NCBI RefSeq assembly: GCF_004210375.1
Contig: NC_134830.1
Coordinates: 7,378,001 to 7,442,000 of the forward strand
Source: Tachypleus tridentatus
Taxonomy: Eukaryota > Arthropoda > Merostomata > Xiphosura > Limulidae
DNA: 64,000 bases
Direction: 5' to 3'
Part shown: positions 55,201 through 60,712 of the stretch, piece by piece
How the letters are laid out: each line of letters opens with the position of its first letter
Numbering within the stretch: the first letter of the stretch is position 1
The notes under the pieces: model-generated
Told to the model about the DNA's origin: nothing
What the model saw: only the letters and a program-made list of their open reading frames with translations
The model's database searches: none
Made by a program: the position numbers and the translations under genes

Positions 55201-57123
55201 GGACTATCTGCTCCAGCCGCCCCTAATTTAACAGTGTAAGACTAGAGGGAAGGCAACTAGCAATCACCACTAACCGCCACCTCTTGGACTACGCTCTTAC
55301 AACAGAACAATGGGATATTTTTATAAAAGTATAAATATTAACCTCTAGGGCTGTTATGGCGATTCTAATCTTATTTGCACGTTTTTACGCTCCAACAGTT
55401 GTTCCCAACATTTTCACTACAAAAAAAAAGATCCCATATTTGGTTTCCTGGTTGTTTCTTTTTAACGATTCCGTCCACCCATATATACTTAGAGATTCTC
55501 TGTTTGTTTGTAATTGAGCACAGAGCTACAGGATGAACTATCCCTGTTCTGCCCATCATGGGCATCGAAACCCGAATTCTAGAGTTGTAAATCCGCATAC
55601 ATGCTACTGTGCCACAAACACGCGTAGTCAAACTATAAACAGCTTTATAAACAAATACAGTTCTGTTACAAAAAAAGACAGATTCACAAACATGCACAGT
55701 TCTGTTATAGAAAGCTTCACAAACGCAGTAGTCAGATTAATGAGCGCTGACAAACATGCACAATCTTTCTAGAGACGGCTTCACAAACACGTGTAGTTCG
55801 CTTATTCCCCTCTAGTTCGAGACAGTTTTACAAACATACATACAGTCCGGTTAAATGTAAAAAAAGTTCTGATTTTCTGCGTGACGTATGTTTTAAATGT
55901 ATATTAATTACTGTTCAGATTAATTCATCGCTATGATGTGGTTTAACCGTCACAGACTATTTTACGACCTATGAGTTACTTCTTGATAAACTGCCAACAT
56001 AATTATCCGTACACACGAATATTTGCATATAAATAAGGGATGTTTCCGTACTCAGTAGGAAGCACGCCACATTCAACGTTGGTTTCACTACCAATTAGTC
56101 AGTTACTTTATTGTTTCGTGTAGTGAAATATATATGCAAAAACGGCTCGATTGGGTTGATAAAATATTTTACGTAGAAGAGCGAACAACGTTTCGACCTT
56201 CTTCGGTCATATATATAGTAAGTTTTGTGGCAATTTGTTCTTGTTTTTTTAATTTCGCGCAAAGCTACGCAAGGGCTATCTGCGCTAGCCGTCCCTAATT
56301 TAGCAGTGTAAGACTAGAGGGAAGGCAGCTAGTCATCACCACCCACCATCAACTCTTGGACTACTCTTTCACCAACGAATAGTCTGATTGACCATCACAT
56401 TATAACGTCCCCACGGCTGAAAGGGCAAGCTGTTTGGTGCAACGGGAATTCGAACCAGCGACCCTCAGACTACTAATCGAACGTCGTAACCCACTTGGCC
56501 ATACCGGGCCACTTCTGAGACGGTGACAATGTGGACAACACTGAAACACGGAGTTATTTTGTAGAAAGTTTATGTTGATATTAGCCTTAGCAGCGTTAGT
56601 GACGTATTTCCGTTTGAACATCATTTTCCAATCAGAGACCGTGAACTTTACAACACTGTACAATCTTGCAGAACCGTCACGAAGTAAACTGATACATTTC
56701 TTAGGGTTATGTAGGCTGTACTTTAAATTATTTTCATGAGAAACTGATTTATTTAGAGCTAATATCTTCTCTTTACCTAAGTTAGTGTTTGTTTGTGGAC
56801 ATCATTTCGACTGACAAATTCTAAAAGGCTTCTGGGAGAAAATGTCCTCTTAGCTAATGAAACTGATAGGATTTTCTATTAGTTTAATGGGACACGTGTG
56901 TGATTGGCGAATGTTTTCACCTTCTGACCCTGTCACTGTAAGTGTACAAAGAATGTCCATTTTCACAAAGATACAGCAGCCCTTACACTGAGCTTATCCA
57001 CGTGGACTGAACGCAGGAAAGGATCGAACAGCAATAATTTAGGATCAATATCAATGGGTGATTGACGACGTCCTTTGTTACACAGACTCCATTCTGGATT
57101 CAACAAACCCCAAAAGGTAGGTC
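13173..57123 (-). CDS. CA10: Carbonic anhydrase-related protein, CA10/CA11 (CARP) type, seven exons seen, both ends incomplete
   Basis: The seven minus-strand exons join in frame with GT-AG introns into about 277 residues of the alpha-carbonic anhydrase fold. Seen: FWGLLNPEWSLCNKGRRQSP near the start, EIHVHYG and GSEH in the centre, LQIIGYNSDLY, SNAELRILTNQL, TYEGSTTLPGCYETVTW, MNKPIYITKQQ, RTNIDF and CPTMY at the end. By alignment to CA2, the zinc ligands His94 and His96 are present and His119 is Gln; Thr199 is kept and Thr200 is Leu. Cys in WSLC and LPGC can form the disulfide of extracellular CAs. NIT and NVT are potential N-glycosylation sites at family-conserved places. Known: CA10/CA11 are catalytically inactive, secreted, and bind neurexins in vertebrates. 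Inferred: the same class here, invertebrate form. The signal peptide and roughly the first 40-50 residues are not in view, nor are the last few codons. The CA10 versus CA11 label is not meaningful outside vertebrates. Confidence 0.93.
13776..13842 (-). mobile_element. SINE-B fragment
   Basis: Reads tagctacataatgggct and gtgcctaccacgagtatcga, matching the reverse strand of SINE-B. The 5' part is lost. Confidence 0.7.
14275..14520 (-). mobile_element. Old, decayed SINE-A
   Basis: Body motifs are recognisable in order: tcaaagccacactaggg, tgctagccgtcactaat, agagggaaggcaaccagtca, ggctgaaagggtgag and gagattcgaacacccgaccc. Many substitutions and indels. Confidence 0.8.
15336..15606 (+). mobile_element. 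SINE-A, near full length
   Basis: The tRNA-like head has an A box (tggccaggtgcg) and a perfect B box (gggttcgaatccc). The body reads gttataatgcgac, cccactattcgttggtaaaa and gttggcggtgggtggtgatg, and the tail reads tagctttgcgcacaattaaaaa. Confidence 0.92.
15718..15835 (+). mobile_element. SINE-B with perfect 13-bp target-site duplication
   Basis: The head reads cccccagtggctcagcggta, with B box gggtttcgatacccg and tail tgtagctttgtgcttaattc plus an A-rich end. acaaatggctcct flanks it at 15705-15717 and 15836-15848, so this is a recent insertion. It sits 52 bp downstream of the CARP e6 donor. Confidence 0.93.
15888..16019 (-). CDS. CA10: CARP exon e6
   Basis: This 132-bp exon of 44 codons is phase 0-0, with acceptor gtattacag and donor CAT|gtatga. 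It encodes LYSLRKLKQGDETRTKAPLA, DNYRPAQPVNHRVLRTNIDF and RREH. Reading through the donor adds Val and then a TGA at 15882-15884, so an ORF appears to end here. The CPTMY exon (e7) found downstream in matching phase shows that splicing continues. The NYRP..P...R..RTNIDF motif is a CA C-terminal hallmark. Confidence 0.95.
16189..16343 (+). mobile_element. 5'-truncated SINE-A
   Basis: Starts at gtgggggcgtta, lacks the tRNA head, and ends gcgcgaaattcaaaagaaac. Confidence 0.85.
16419..16512 (+). mobile_element. Hairpin repeat R4, subfamily a (possible Penelope-like element end)
   Basis: Reads ggctggtatgggtatta, then acagaacaacgtttcaacc and ttcttcggtcatcttcaggt. The reverse strand gives CTGAAGATGACCGAAGAAGG followed by a GAAAC motif. 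Confidence 0.6.
16732..16886 (-). CDS. CA10: CARP exon e5 (active-site loop)
   Basis: This 155-bp exon has acceptor ttgtgtcag and donor CAGCAG|gtgagg. It starts with GT completing Gly, then MKAHIGHLSVRELLPDTDFY, VTYEGSTTLPGCYETVTW and VVMNKPIYITKQQ. GSTTLPGCYETVTW aligns with GSLTTPPLLECVTW of CA2: Thr199 is kept, Thr200 is Leu, and the Cys is the second half of the extracellular disulfide. This exon alone identifies the CARP family. Confidence 0.96.
17775..17925 (-). mobile_element. Old SINE-A remnant
   Basis: Recognisable from gaaggcagataatc, cgttataacatctctaagg, ctgaaacggcgaac and gggtttgaatcccgaacc. Heavily decayed. Confidence 0.7.
18061..18331 (-). mobile_element. SINE-A, near full length
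   Basis: The reverse strand carries the tail (gcgcaaagctacacgagggc), the body and the tRNA-like head ending cacctggccatgccgacc. Confidence 0.9.
18332..18435 (+). mobile_element. Diverged SINE-B next to a SINE-A
   Basis: agtagctatgcgatacgtc, gatttcgacacccgtatt and cctgtagctttgtgttta align in order with the SINE-B head, B box and tail. Confidence 0.65.
19073..19340 (-). mobile_element. SINE-A inside a duplicated segment
   Basis: A full-length copy on the reverse strand, from the tail at gaatttcgcccaaagctac to the head at cacctagccatgctg. Its 5' flank (19341-19613) is repeated beside another SINE-A at 60442-60712. Confidence 0.9.
19341..19613. repeat. Duplicated 0.27-kb flank, copy 1 (partner 60443-60712)
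   Basis: Aligns by eye to the partner with roughly 15 differences in 270 bp, including a block of about 90 bp with no difference (around aagtaaactatctaattaga). Similarity stops after aagctggtaaaa. Confidence 0.9.
20464..20732. repeat. 64-bp tandem repeat, about 4 copies
   Basis: The unit contains cttatgttgatataccgaca and cacttatcaggccatgtg, spaced exactly 64 bp. Confidence 0.93.
20921..21045 (+). mobile_element. Strongly diverged SINE-B
   Basis: cccacggggcagcatgg, ttagaacgctacaattcgg, agttctatccc and gcatatgccc line up with the SINE-B head, anticodon region, B box and downstream segment. It mimics an exon (see rejected items). Confidence 0.6.
21724..21880. repeat. 26-bp tandem repeat, about 6 copies
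   Basis: Units of ctgaaatccactaaacgtag plus gcttaa, with minor variants. Confidence 0.93.
22664..22932 (-). mobile_element. SINE-A, full length, moderately diverged
   Basis: Tail (tttcgcgcaaagctacacga), body and head (caacctgtccatgcaaggcc) are on the reverse strand. Confidence 0.88.
23195..23423 (+). CDS. Possible exon of unknown plus-strand gene inside a CARP intron
   Basis: 76 open codons lie between an acceptor (ttatttctag) and a strong donor (TTGA|gtaagt). They read EYTHVLWVHVIKMKINRDML, LSSPGGCTVVSGIIYNQAVH, FVFPPVSHSTPVDLSQSFVY, VDDQMFILTMNDSGPL. Composition is coding-like. No family is recognised; alternating hydrophobic residues would suit beta strands. No in-phase partner exon was found, and an element fragment or chance frame remains possible. 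Confidence 0.35.
23581..23845 (+). mobile_element. SINE-A, near full length
   Basis: Head aggcccagcatggccaagcg with B box gttcgaatccc, body, and tail ending gcgcgaaaatccaaacaaac. Confidence 0.93.
23985..24059 (-). promoter_or_regulatory. Duplicated 5' splice site downstream of CARP e4
   Basis: The true donor TATAGAG|gtaatg lies at 24060/24059. A near-copy, TATAGAG|gtaata, lies at 24018/24017 with a similar flank (ataaccgttata on the plus strand). Use of the second would add 42 nt that contain an in-frame TAA. Confidence 0.6.
24060..24126 (-). CDS. CA10: CARP exon e4
   Basis: This short 67-bp exon has acceptor ccaacag and donor AGAG|gtaatg. It encodes SGNLSNAELRILTNQL and DNIRYR, then the first base of a Gly codon completed by GT of e5. 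The SNAELRIL segment is typical of invertebrate CARPs. A 40-bp satellite starts about 40 bp upstream of the acceptor, and a second copy of the donor sequence lies 42 bp downstream. Confidence 0.94.
24127..27545 (-). other. CARP intron e3-e4 (3.4 kb), mostly satellite
   Basis: About 83% of this intron is the 40-bp AT-rich array. Only about 40 bp at the acceptor side and about 540 bp (27011-27545) at the donor side are unique-looking, and nothing is recognised in them. Confidence 0.85.
24167..27010. repeat. 40-bp AT-rich satellite, about 71 copies
   Basis: The unit runs tggtgttactgatttattat then ataaaatgtaataaaacaaa. Variants (tgatgttagtg; aaattttataaaa; cttatatatatcg) recur at roughly 455-520 bp, suggesting blocks of 11-13 units. 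It ends abruptly at gatttattacgtgc. Confidence 0.97.
27546..27647 (-). CDS. CA10: CARP exon e3
   Basis: This 102-bp exon of 34 codons is phase 0-0, with acceptor ttctgcag and donor CAG|gtgaga. It encodes LQIIGYNSDLYPNVTEAV followed by KAHTNQGLVGISVMVQ. LQIIGYN aligns with LHLVHWN of CA2, so the third zinc ligand (His119) is Gln, as in CA10/CA11. NVT is the second conserved glycosylation site. A second AG six bases inside the exon would drop Leu-Gln if used. Confidence 0.95.
27861..28123 (-). mobile_element. SINE-A, full length
   Basis: From tail ggaatttcgcacaaagctat to head cgcttggccatgccaggcc. It belongs to the subfamily with a gcgcgaa.. B-box region (gggcgcgaaccag). Confidence 0.92.
28459..28560 (-). 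mobile_element. SINE-B
   Basis: The reverse strand reads ctacacaatgggctatgtg, cacgggtactcaaacccg and gcaaacataccgctg. Confidence 0.8.
29395..29672 (+). mobile_element. SINE-A with perfect 12-bp target-site duplication
   Basis: A complete, close-to-consensus copy. cacctttgttta flanks it at 29383-29394 and 29673-29684. Confidence 0.96.
29892..30676. repeat. 73-bp tandem repeat, about 10.7 copies
   Basis: The unit contains acgtggtctccattaaatac, aagaaattaataggatttgg and agatttcattaaataatat. caaggtggaagaa and caaggggcaagaa variants alternate, and one unit near 30390 is internally deleted. Confidence 0.96.
31041..31317 (-). mobile_element. SINE-A, full length
   Basis: From tail atttcgccttaagctacac to head ctggctatgccgggcccc. 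Confidence 0.9.
31320..31497 (-). mobile_element. Older SINE-A remnant abutting a younger copy
   Basis: cttagggaaggtaaacagct, ttgagctgctcttcaacaac, atctcagatttcgagccgaa and caaccatgct follow the order of the SINE-A body and head with heavy decay. Confidence 0.65.
32010..32135 (+). mobile_element. SINE-B
   Basis: cccctagtgccacggcaag, aacgctagaaaccaggttt and ttgtagctttgcgtttaac run in SINE-B order. Confidence 0.85.
32263..32340 (-). mobile_element. SINE-B, partial
   Basis: The reverse strand reads gtgcctactatgggtatcga, aaccaggtttttag and caaacatgccgctgagcaac. Confidence 0.8.
32895..32972 (+). mobile_element. Internally deleted SINE-B-like remnant
   Basis: cccgttggttcagcactag joins directly to ggtctaaacacagatagcaa and attgtgcaggtttt, as if the centre were lost. 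Confidence 0.45.
33084..33344 (+). mobile_element. SINE-A, full length with small deletions
   Basis: Head ggcccggcatggcctggtgg, body with a shortened gttggcggtggtgac, and tail aaaacaaacaaacaaa. Confidence 0.92.
33381..33495 (+). mobile_element. SINE-B
   Basis: gacccctaatggtaagtctg, aaccgggttccgattcctg and tataggtttatacttaactt match the SINE-B layout. Confidence 0.82.
34095..34334 (-). mobile_element. SINE-A with internal deletion and perfect 12-bp target-site duplication
   Basis: ttcacagttgtt flanks it at 34083-34094 and 34335-34346. The segment around caccacccaccgccaactc is missing (gctagtcatattctttcagc). Confidence 0.93.
34880..34967 (-). mobile_element. Hairpin repeat R4, subfamily b
   Basis: Contains gatgaccgaagaaggtcgaa, acgttgtttgcccttctacg and ctcaacccaaacgagccgtt. 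It shares the hairpin end with R4a but has a different flank. Confidence 0.65.
36001..40006. repeat. 39-bp satellite array, about 103 copies
   Basis: The unit runs cattgttagacccttacatt then gtagtccacactaacccaa. Being 13 codons long it creates plus-strand frames repeating TLLDPYIVVHTNP. Distinctive variants recur far apart: an accaacactgtcagtcc unit at 36003, 37321 and 37825, and a gacccttgca unit at 37001 and 38940. Confidence 0.97.
41032..41105 (+). mobile_element. Diverged SINE-B
   Basis: gcagtgacagcgataagtc, atttacaacgctaaaataag and gtttgattctctag follow the SINE-B head. Confidence 0.6.
41119..41205 (+). mobile_element. Hairpin repeat R4, subfamily a
   Basis: gacgactggtatgggtatta, aataaagtacaaaacc and tcttcttaggtcatcttag match the copy at 16.4 kb. 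Confidence 0.6.
41694..41953. repeat. 22-bp tandem repeat, about 12 copies
   Basis: Units of ttattgttagctgtctattg plus tg, with g/c variants. Confidence 0.94.
42541..42778. repeat. 37-bp tandem repeat, about 6.4 copies
   Basis: The unit runs gtgacgataagttgttaata then taactttcaaatctaca. Confidence 0.95.
43051..43155 (+). mobile_element. Hairpin repeat R4, subfamily a, decayed
   Basis: aagacggcttcacaatgt, aaatggagtacagagcaacg, tttcaacctttttagatcat and gaggttatcaaag are in R4a order. Confidence 0.55.
43670..43791 (-). mobile_element. SINE-B, full length
   Basis: The reverse strand reads gaattaaacacaaagctaca, ctctgcccaccacggaaatc and cacagacataccactgtgcc. Confidence 0.88.
44299..44571 (-). mobile_element. 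SINE-A, full length
   Basis: From tail ttgaatttcgcgtaaagcta to head accacttggccatgctgggc. Confidence 0.93.
45545..48229. repeat. 44-bp satellite array, about 61 copies, with 616-bp higher-order period
   Basis: The unit runs gttgctgtagtattaattgt then ttcttataggtcttccctgt and aaca. The rare variant taatttct occurs at 45851, 46467 and 47083, exactly 616 bp (14 units) apart. The cttcccggtgacag-type units follow it at matching offsets. Confidence 0.97.
48992..49110. repeat. 65-bp direct repeat, two copies
   Basis: ggtaatcagaga..ttctatat and cctcgtgcccatcgctcctt occur twice, 65 bp apart. Confidence 0.85.
49138..49430. repeat. Dispersed repeat R3, copy 1 (partner 52262-52550)
   Basis: ccttttcagattcagaatga, ttaatgtgtcataaaacc and acgcgtgaaaaaacagacac have counterparts in the same order at 52.3-52.5 kb. 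The copies are strongly diverged and no coding capacity is evident. Confidence 0.55.
49683..49900 (+). mobile_element. SINE-A lacking its 3' tail
   Basis: Head gggcctggcatggccaagcg and body through tcttacactgctaaatta; the shared tail is absent. Confidence 0.9.
50731..50986 (-). mobile_element. SINE-A, full length
   Basis: From tail ttgaatttcgcgcaaagcta to head accacctggccatgctgggc. A short piece before catgttttgtggg is missing. Confidence 0.92.
51384..51507 (-). mobile_element. SINE-B with 10-bp target-site duplication
   Basis: Near-consensus copy (cacaaagctacacaatgggc; cacgggtatcgaaacccggt). caacttaggt flanks it at 51374-51383 and 51508-51517. Confidence 0.92.
52262..52550. repeat. Dispersed repeat R3, copy 2
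   Basis: ccctttcagatccagaatga, tttaatgtgtccatgaag and gcggagaaacagacagacgc match the copy at 49.1-49.4 kb. Confidence 0.55.
52592..53060 (-). mobile_element. SINE-A nested in an older SINE-A, with an 82-bp tandem tail duplication
   Basis: The older copy is split into 52592-52656 and 53022-53060. The younger insert lies between near-identical agcagtataa (52647) and agcagtgtaa (53022), which look like its target-site duplication. Its tail end (cacaaagctactcgagggct onward) occurs twice in tandem, 82 bp apart. Confidence 0.88.
53317..53593 (+). mobile_element. SINE-A, near consensus, with target-site duplication
   Basis: Complete from gggcccggcatggcctagcg to aaaacaaacaaac. Flanks are aaattagcaaa (53304-53314) and aaattaacaaa (53594-53604), with one mismatch. 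Confidence 0.95.
53975..54169 (-). CDS. CA10: CARP exon e2 (zinc-site region)
   Basis: This 195-bp, phase 0-0 exon of 65 codons has acceptor tctctag and donor GAG|gtaaga. It begins VSGTIRNTGHSIIFEVD, continues through KINITGGPLSY (NIT glycosylation site) and EIHVHYGRVDNRGSEH, and ends YYFPGE. IHVHYG aligns with FHFHWG of active enzymes, so both His94 and His96 equivalents are present; human CA10 has Arg at the first. A SINE-A copy begins 49 bp upstream of the acceptor. Confidence 0.95.
54219..54494 (-). mobile_element. SINE-A with perfect 12-bp target-site duplication, 49 bp from a CARP exon
   Basis: gtcagtgtgtgg flanks it at 54207-54218 and 54495-54506. It is in the same sense as the CARP transcript, just upstream of the e2 acceptor. 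Confidence 0.96.
54645..54705 (-). mobile_element. SINE-B-like remnant
   Basis: ggggactcgaaccctggatt and taaacttaccattgtcccac resemble the reverse strand of the SINE-B head. Weak. Confidence 0.4.
54760..54876. repeat. 39-bp tandem repeat, 3 copies
   Basis: The unit runs gaatacaaatatccttcgaa then gccccaccattattacgat. Unrelated in sequence to the 39-bp satellite at 36-40 kb. Confidence 0.95.
55158..55318 (-). mobile_element. SINE-A, head missing
   Basis: Tail and body (cgtaaagctacacgaggact; agactagagggaaggcaact) stop before the tRNA-like head. Confidence 0.8.
55500..55612 (-). mobile_element. SINE-B
   Basis: gagcacagagctacagga, ctgcccatcatgggcatcga and gcatacatgctactgtgcc. Confidence 0.85.
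56139..56213 (+). mobile_element. Hairpin repeat R4, subfamily b
   Basis: aacggctcgattgggttgat, attttacgtagaagagcgaa and caacgtttcgaccttcttcg; the reverse complement of the 34.9-kb copy. Confidence 0.65.
56235..56510 (-). mobile_element. SINE-A, full length
   Basis: From tail aatttcgcgcaaagctacg to head cacttggccataccgggcc. Confidence 0.92.
56987..57123 (-). CDS. CA10: CARP exon e1 (first one visible)
   Basis: This 137-bp exon has its acceptor at ttttcag and its donor at AGT|gtaagg. It enters in phase 1 (GA completes a Gly codon) and encodes PTFWGLLNPEWSLCNKGRRQ followed by SPIDIDPKLLLFDPFL and SVHVDKLS. The FWGL..W.LC.KG..QSPI signature opens the CA domain, and the Cys is the first half of the expected disulfide. 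The exon before it, which should carry the signal peptide and a WWTYDG-like motif, was sought up to 64000 and not found. Confidence 0.93.
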
Positions 57124-58291
57124 CTGAAAAGAAATTAAAGAGAAAACGTGTGAAGAATGTTCCAACAATTAGGATTTTCTAACCAATCAAATAAAAATCA
57201 ATATTAATACGAGGTAATGTTTTATGAATGTTTACGATACAATTGAAGCACGTGCAAATAATTTACTCATGTTACTTTGAAATAAATTGATATAAATATA
57301 TTTAGATTATCCATTGAGTGGAAATAATTATATTTTACGGCGTAAAAACAAAAGAGAAATTATTAAAAGTAATACTCACGTACTTTTAATCATTTATATC
57401 TCTGAAGTATAAGTGTCACTTTTATTAAAGGATATTAACACACTAATTAAAAATATATGCGTAGATGGCGCTGTTAAGAACTTCAGAAGTTTATTAAAAA
57501 AACAACAACCCAGAAACGAGAACAACTTCAATATGTTAAATGGTTTCGGTCTTCAAACAACAACTACTTCCACTGTCAAACTGGGAAATAAACAAGATGG
57601 AATCTTCAATATCTGCGATATTCGAAATTCTTTTAGACAGGATTAGAGAAAGTTATTCTACGAGACTTTTATTAACTATATTTTTAGAGCACCAACAATA
57701 CCAAGTGTGGGTATGCGGACACCATATTCGATTTTTATTATTCATCAGAAATTCTACCAGTCTATCCTGAAATGGAAAATTCATTTAGGAAGGATTATAT
57801 TAATCTACAAGACTTTCGACATAATCAAGTTCAGCAGCCGAAAGGGTTTGACCTCTTTATTCAAAAACTTAATCAGATTTCAAATCGGTCAACATATTAC
57901 GGAAATATGAGCTAAAGGTTTGTACTTGACAAAGTCAGAGCCATTATGCCGCGGCTAAAATTTTTCTTTTATTTTCCCAAGTAAGAAGTGTTTTAAAAGA
58001 TTTAAGCCCGATCTAATCTAGTCACGCCATTCTCTATACGTGCACAATTTAATCATTATTTAGTGTTAACCGACTTGCTACTTGTATAATTAGTTTCAGA
58101 ACAAAGAAAATGTTTTTAATAAACCACAGTTTATTTATAAATCTCAACAATAACAGAACATTTGGTATTATATAATATTTTCCTCGCATTTGTACTACTT
58201 GAATCTAAATTAAGAATGCGAAATTAGTGAGTTATAAATCAGTTAATCATAAAATTATCGAAGATTAACTCTTTTCTTTTTTAAATCAACA
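57124..58291. other. Region upstream of CARP e1, nothing recognised
   Basis: Moderately AT-rich. I searched the minus strand for a WWTYDG-type exon and found none. Open frames around 57.4-57.9 kb do not resemble known proteins. Confidence 0.5.
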
Positions 58292-59710
58292 AAACATGGT
58301 TTCTCAGCTATAGTATAGAGTGTCGAGGGTTAAAGAACCTAAACATGGCTTCTCAGCTACAGTATAGAGTGTCGAGGGTTAAACAACCTAAACATGGTTT
58401 CTCAGCTATAGTATAGAGTTTCGAGTGTTAAAGAACCTAAACATGGTTTCTCAGCTATAGTATAGAGTGTCGAGGGTTAAAGAACCTAAACATGGTTTCT
58501 ATGCTCTTGTATAGAGTGTCGAGGGTTAAAGAACCTAAACATGGTTTCGCAGCTATAGTATATAGTGTCGAGGGTTAAAGAACCTAAACATGGTTTCTCA
58601 GCTATAGTATAGAGTGTCGAGGGTTAAAGAACCTAAACATGGTTTCTATGCTCTTGTATAGAGTGTCGAGGGTTAAAGAACCTAAACATGGTTTCTATGC
58701 TCTTGTATAGAGTGTCGAGGGTTAAAGAACCTAAACATGGTTTCTCAGCTATAGTATACAGTGTCGAGGGTTAAAGAACATAAACATGGTTTCTCAGCTC
58801 TAGTATACAGTGTCGAGGGTTAAAGAACCTAAACATGGTTTCTCAGCTATAGTATACAGTGTCGAGGGCTAAACAACCTAAACATGGTTTCTCAGCTATA
58901 GTATACAGTCTCGAGGGTTAAAGAACCTAAACATGGTTTCTCAGCTATAGTATACAGTGTCGAGGGTTAAACAACCTAAACATGGTTTCTCAGCTACAGT
59001 AGAGTGTCGAGGGTTAAAGAACCTAAACATGGTTTCTCAGCTATAGAGGGTCGAGGGTTAAAGAACCTAAACATGGTTTCTCAGCTATAGTAGAGTGTCG
59101 AGGGTTAAAGAACCTAAACATGGTTTCTCAGCTATAGAGTGTCGAGGGTTAAAGAACCTAAACATGGTTTCTCAGCTATAGTAGAGTGTCGAGGGTTAAA
59201 GAACCTAAACATGGTTTCTCAGCTATAGAGTGTCGAGGGTTAAAGAACCTAAACATGGTTTCTCAGCTACAGTAGAGTGTCGAGGGTTAAAGAACCTAAA
59301 CATGGTTTCTCAGCTATAGAGGGTCGAGGGTTAAAGAACCTAAACATGGTTTCTCAGCTATAGTAGAGTGTCGAGGGTTAAAGAACCTAAACATGGTTTC
59401 TCAGCTATAGAGTGTCGAGGGTTAAAGAACCTAAACATGGTTTCTCAGCTATAGTAGAGTGTCGAGGGTTAAAGAACCTAAACATGGTTTCTCAGCTATA
59501 GAGTGTCGAGGGTTAAAGAACCTAAACATGGTTTCTCAGCTATAGTAGAGTGTCGAGGGTTAAAGAACCTAAACATGGTTTCTCAGCTATAGAGTGTCGA
59601 GGGTTAAAGAACCTAAACATGGTTTCTCAGCTATAGTAGAGTGTCGAGGGTTAAAGAACCTAAACATGGTTTCTCAGCTATAGAGTGTCGAGGGTTAAAG
59701 AACCTAAACA
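58292..59710. repeat. 50-bp satellite that changes into a 48/45-bp alternating array, about 30 copies
   Basis: The unit runs aacatggtttctcagctata then gtatagagtgtcgagggtta and aagaacctaa. From about 59000 the centre alternates between tatagtagagtg and tatagagtg, giving a 93-bp dimer period to the end. Confidence 0.96.
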
Positions 59711-59850
59711 TTTGTTTGATGGAGGTTACACTCTAACTCTTCCTTCACTTAAGAAGTTTATACAATACTTACCTTACTGAAAACCTGTTAGATTTTTTTT
59801 TTTCTGAGATATGGTCCAAAATATCGCTAACAACAACGATGTTCGACTGG

Positions 59851-59907
59851 TTTGGTTTGTTTTGAATTTTGCACAAAGATACTCGAAAGTTGTCTGCGCT
59901 GACACTT
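59851..59907 (-). mobile_element. SINE-A tail fragment
   Basis: ttttgaattttgcacaaaga and gttgtctgcgctgac are the tail only. Confidence 0.6.
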
Positions 59908-60180
59908 AACTGACCTAAGACAAAGTGGCCATAGAAGCTGTCCGTGGTTTGCTTGTCGCTCAGGCTACTTATTAATTAAATGTTTTCAATAACTTTTGGT
60001 TGAACGCCGAAAGAAACAACGGTTTATTTAGGTACATTTTATTGAAATATACACAGATAAAATGATTTTATTGGTTACAATGTCCCAAATAGCAGTCGAG
60101 TCTTACCACAAAAAAAACAACAACAATATTAAATAAAATAAGTGATTTTTCCAATTTTTTTTTTTTAATGGGGAAAGATT

Positions 60181-60442
60181 GTTTATTTCTGAATTTCGCG
60201 CAAAGCTACACGAGAGCTATCTCCGCTAGCAGTCCCTAATTTAACAATGTAAAACTACAGGGAAGGCAGCTTGTCATCATCACCCACCGCCAATGCTTGG
60301 ACTATTCTTTTACCAACAAATAGTGGGATTGACCGTAACATTAACCCCCACAGTTGAAAGGGCGAGCATATTTGGTACGACCGCGATTCGAACCCGCGAT
60401 CCTCAGATTACGAGTTGCATGCCTTAACCACGTAGTCATGAT
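60181..60442 (-). mobile_element. SINE-A inside a duplicated segment
   Basis: Full-length but more decayed than most (caatgcttggactattc; agttgcatgcc). Its 5' flank is shared with the copy at 19 kb. Confidence 0.88.
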
Positions 60443-60712
60443 GGAAAGGAATGAAATTACACTTGCTGTCTATTTAATTAGTTCGTTAAACAATGTAAAT
60501 ATTTCAGGGGCATTTATTTACAAGTAAACTATCTAATTAGAATAGCACAAATACAAGTTAACAAAACGTTTTCACCAACATGTAACCATGGTATCTTTAT
60601 TTATTGAATTATGTTCTCTTGTAGAATGTAGTCGTGTAAATATTTGTTAATAAAAACCTTTTGTTGTTATTTAATATACTATTGATATAAAAGTAAATTT
60701 TAAGCTGGTAAA
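60443..60712. repeat. Duplicated 0.27-kb flank, copy 2 (partner 19341-19613)
   Basis: Same sequence as the partner, starting ggaaaggaatgaaattacac and ending aagctggtaaaa. Confidence 0.9.

Larger units (their letters stand above)
54170..56986 (-). other. CARP intron e1-e2 (2.8 kb)
   Basis: Contains three SINE-A (54.2, 55.2 and 56.2 kb), a SINE-B (55.5 kb), a 39-bp x 3 repeat (54.8 kb) and one hairpin repeat (56.1 kb). 54880-55155, 55615-56135 and 56511-56986 show nothing recognisable. Confidence 0.85.

Noticed and set aside
57413..57910. Overlapping 67-77 codon plus-strand frames upstream of CARP e1
   Set aside because: Several frames are open together, there is no splice or start context, and no family is recognised.
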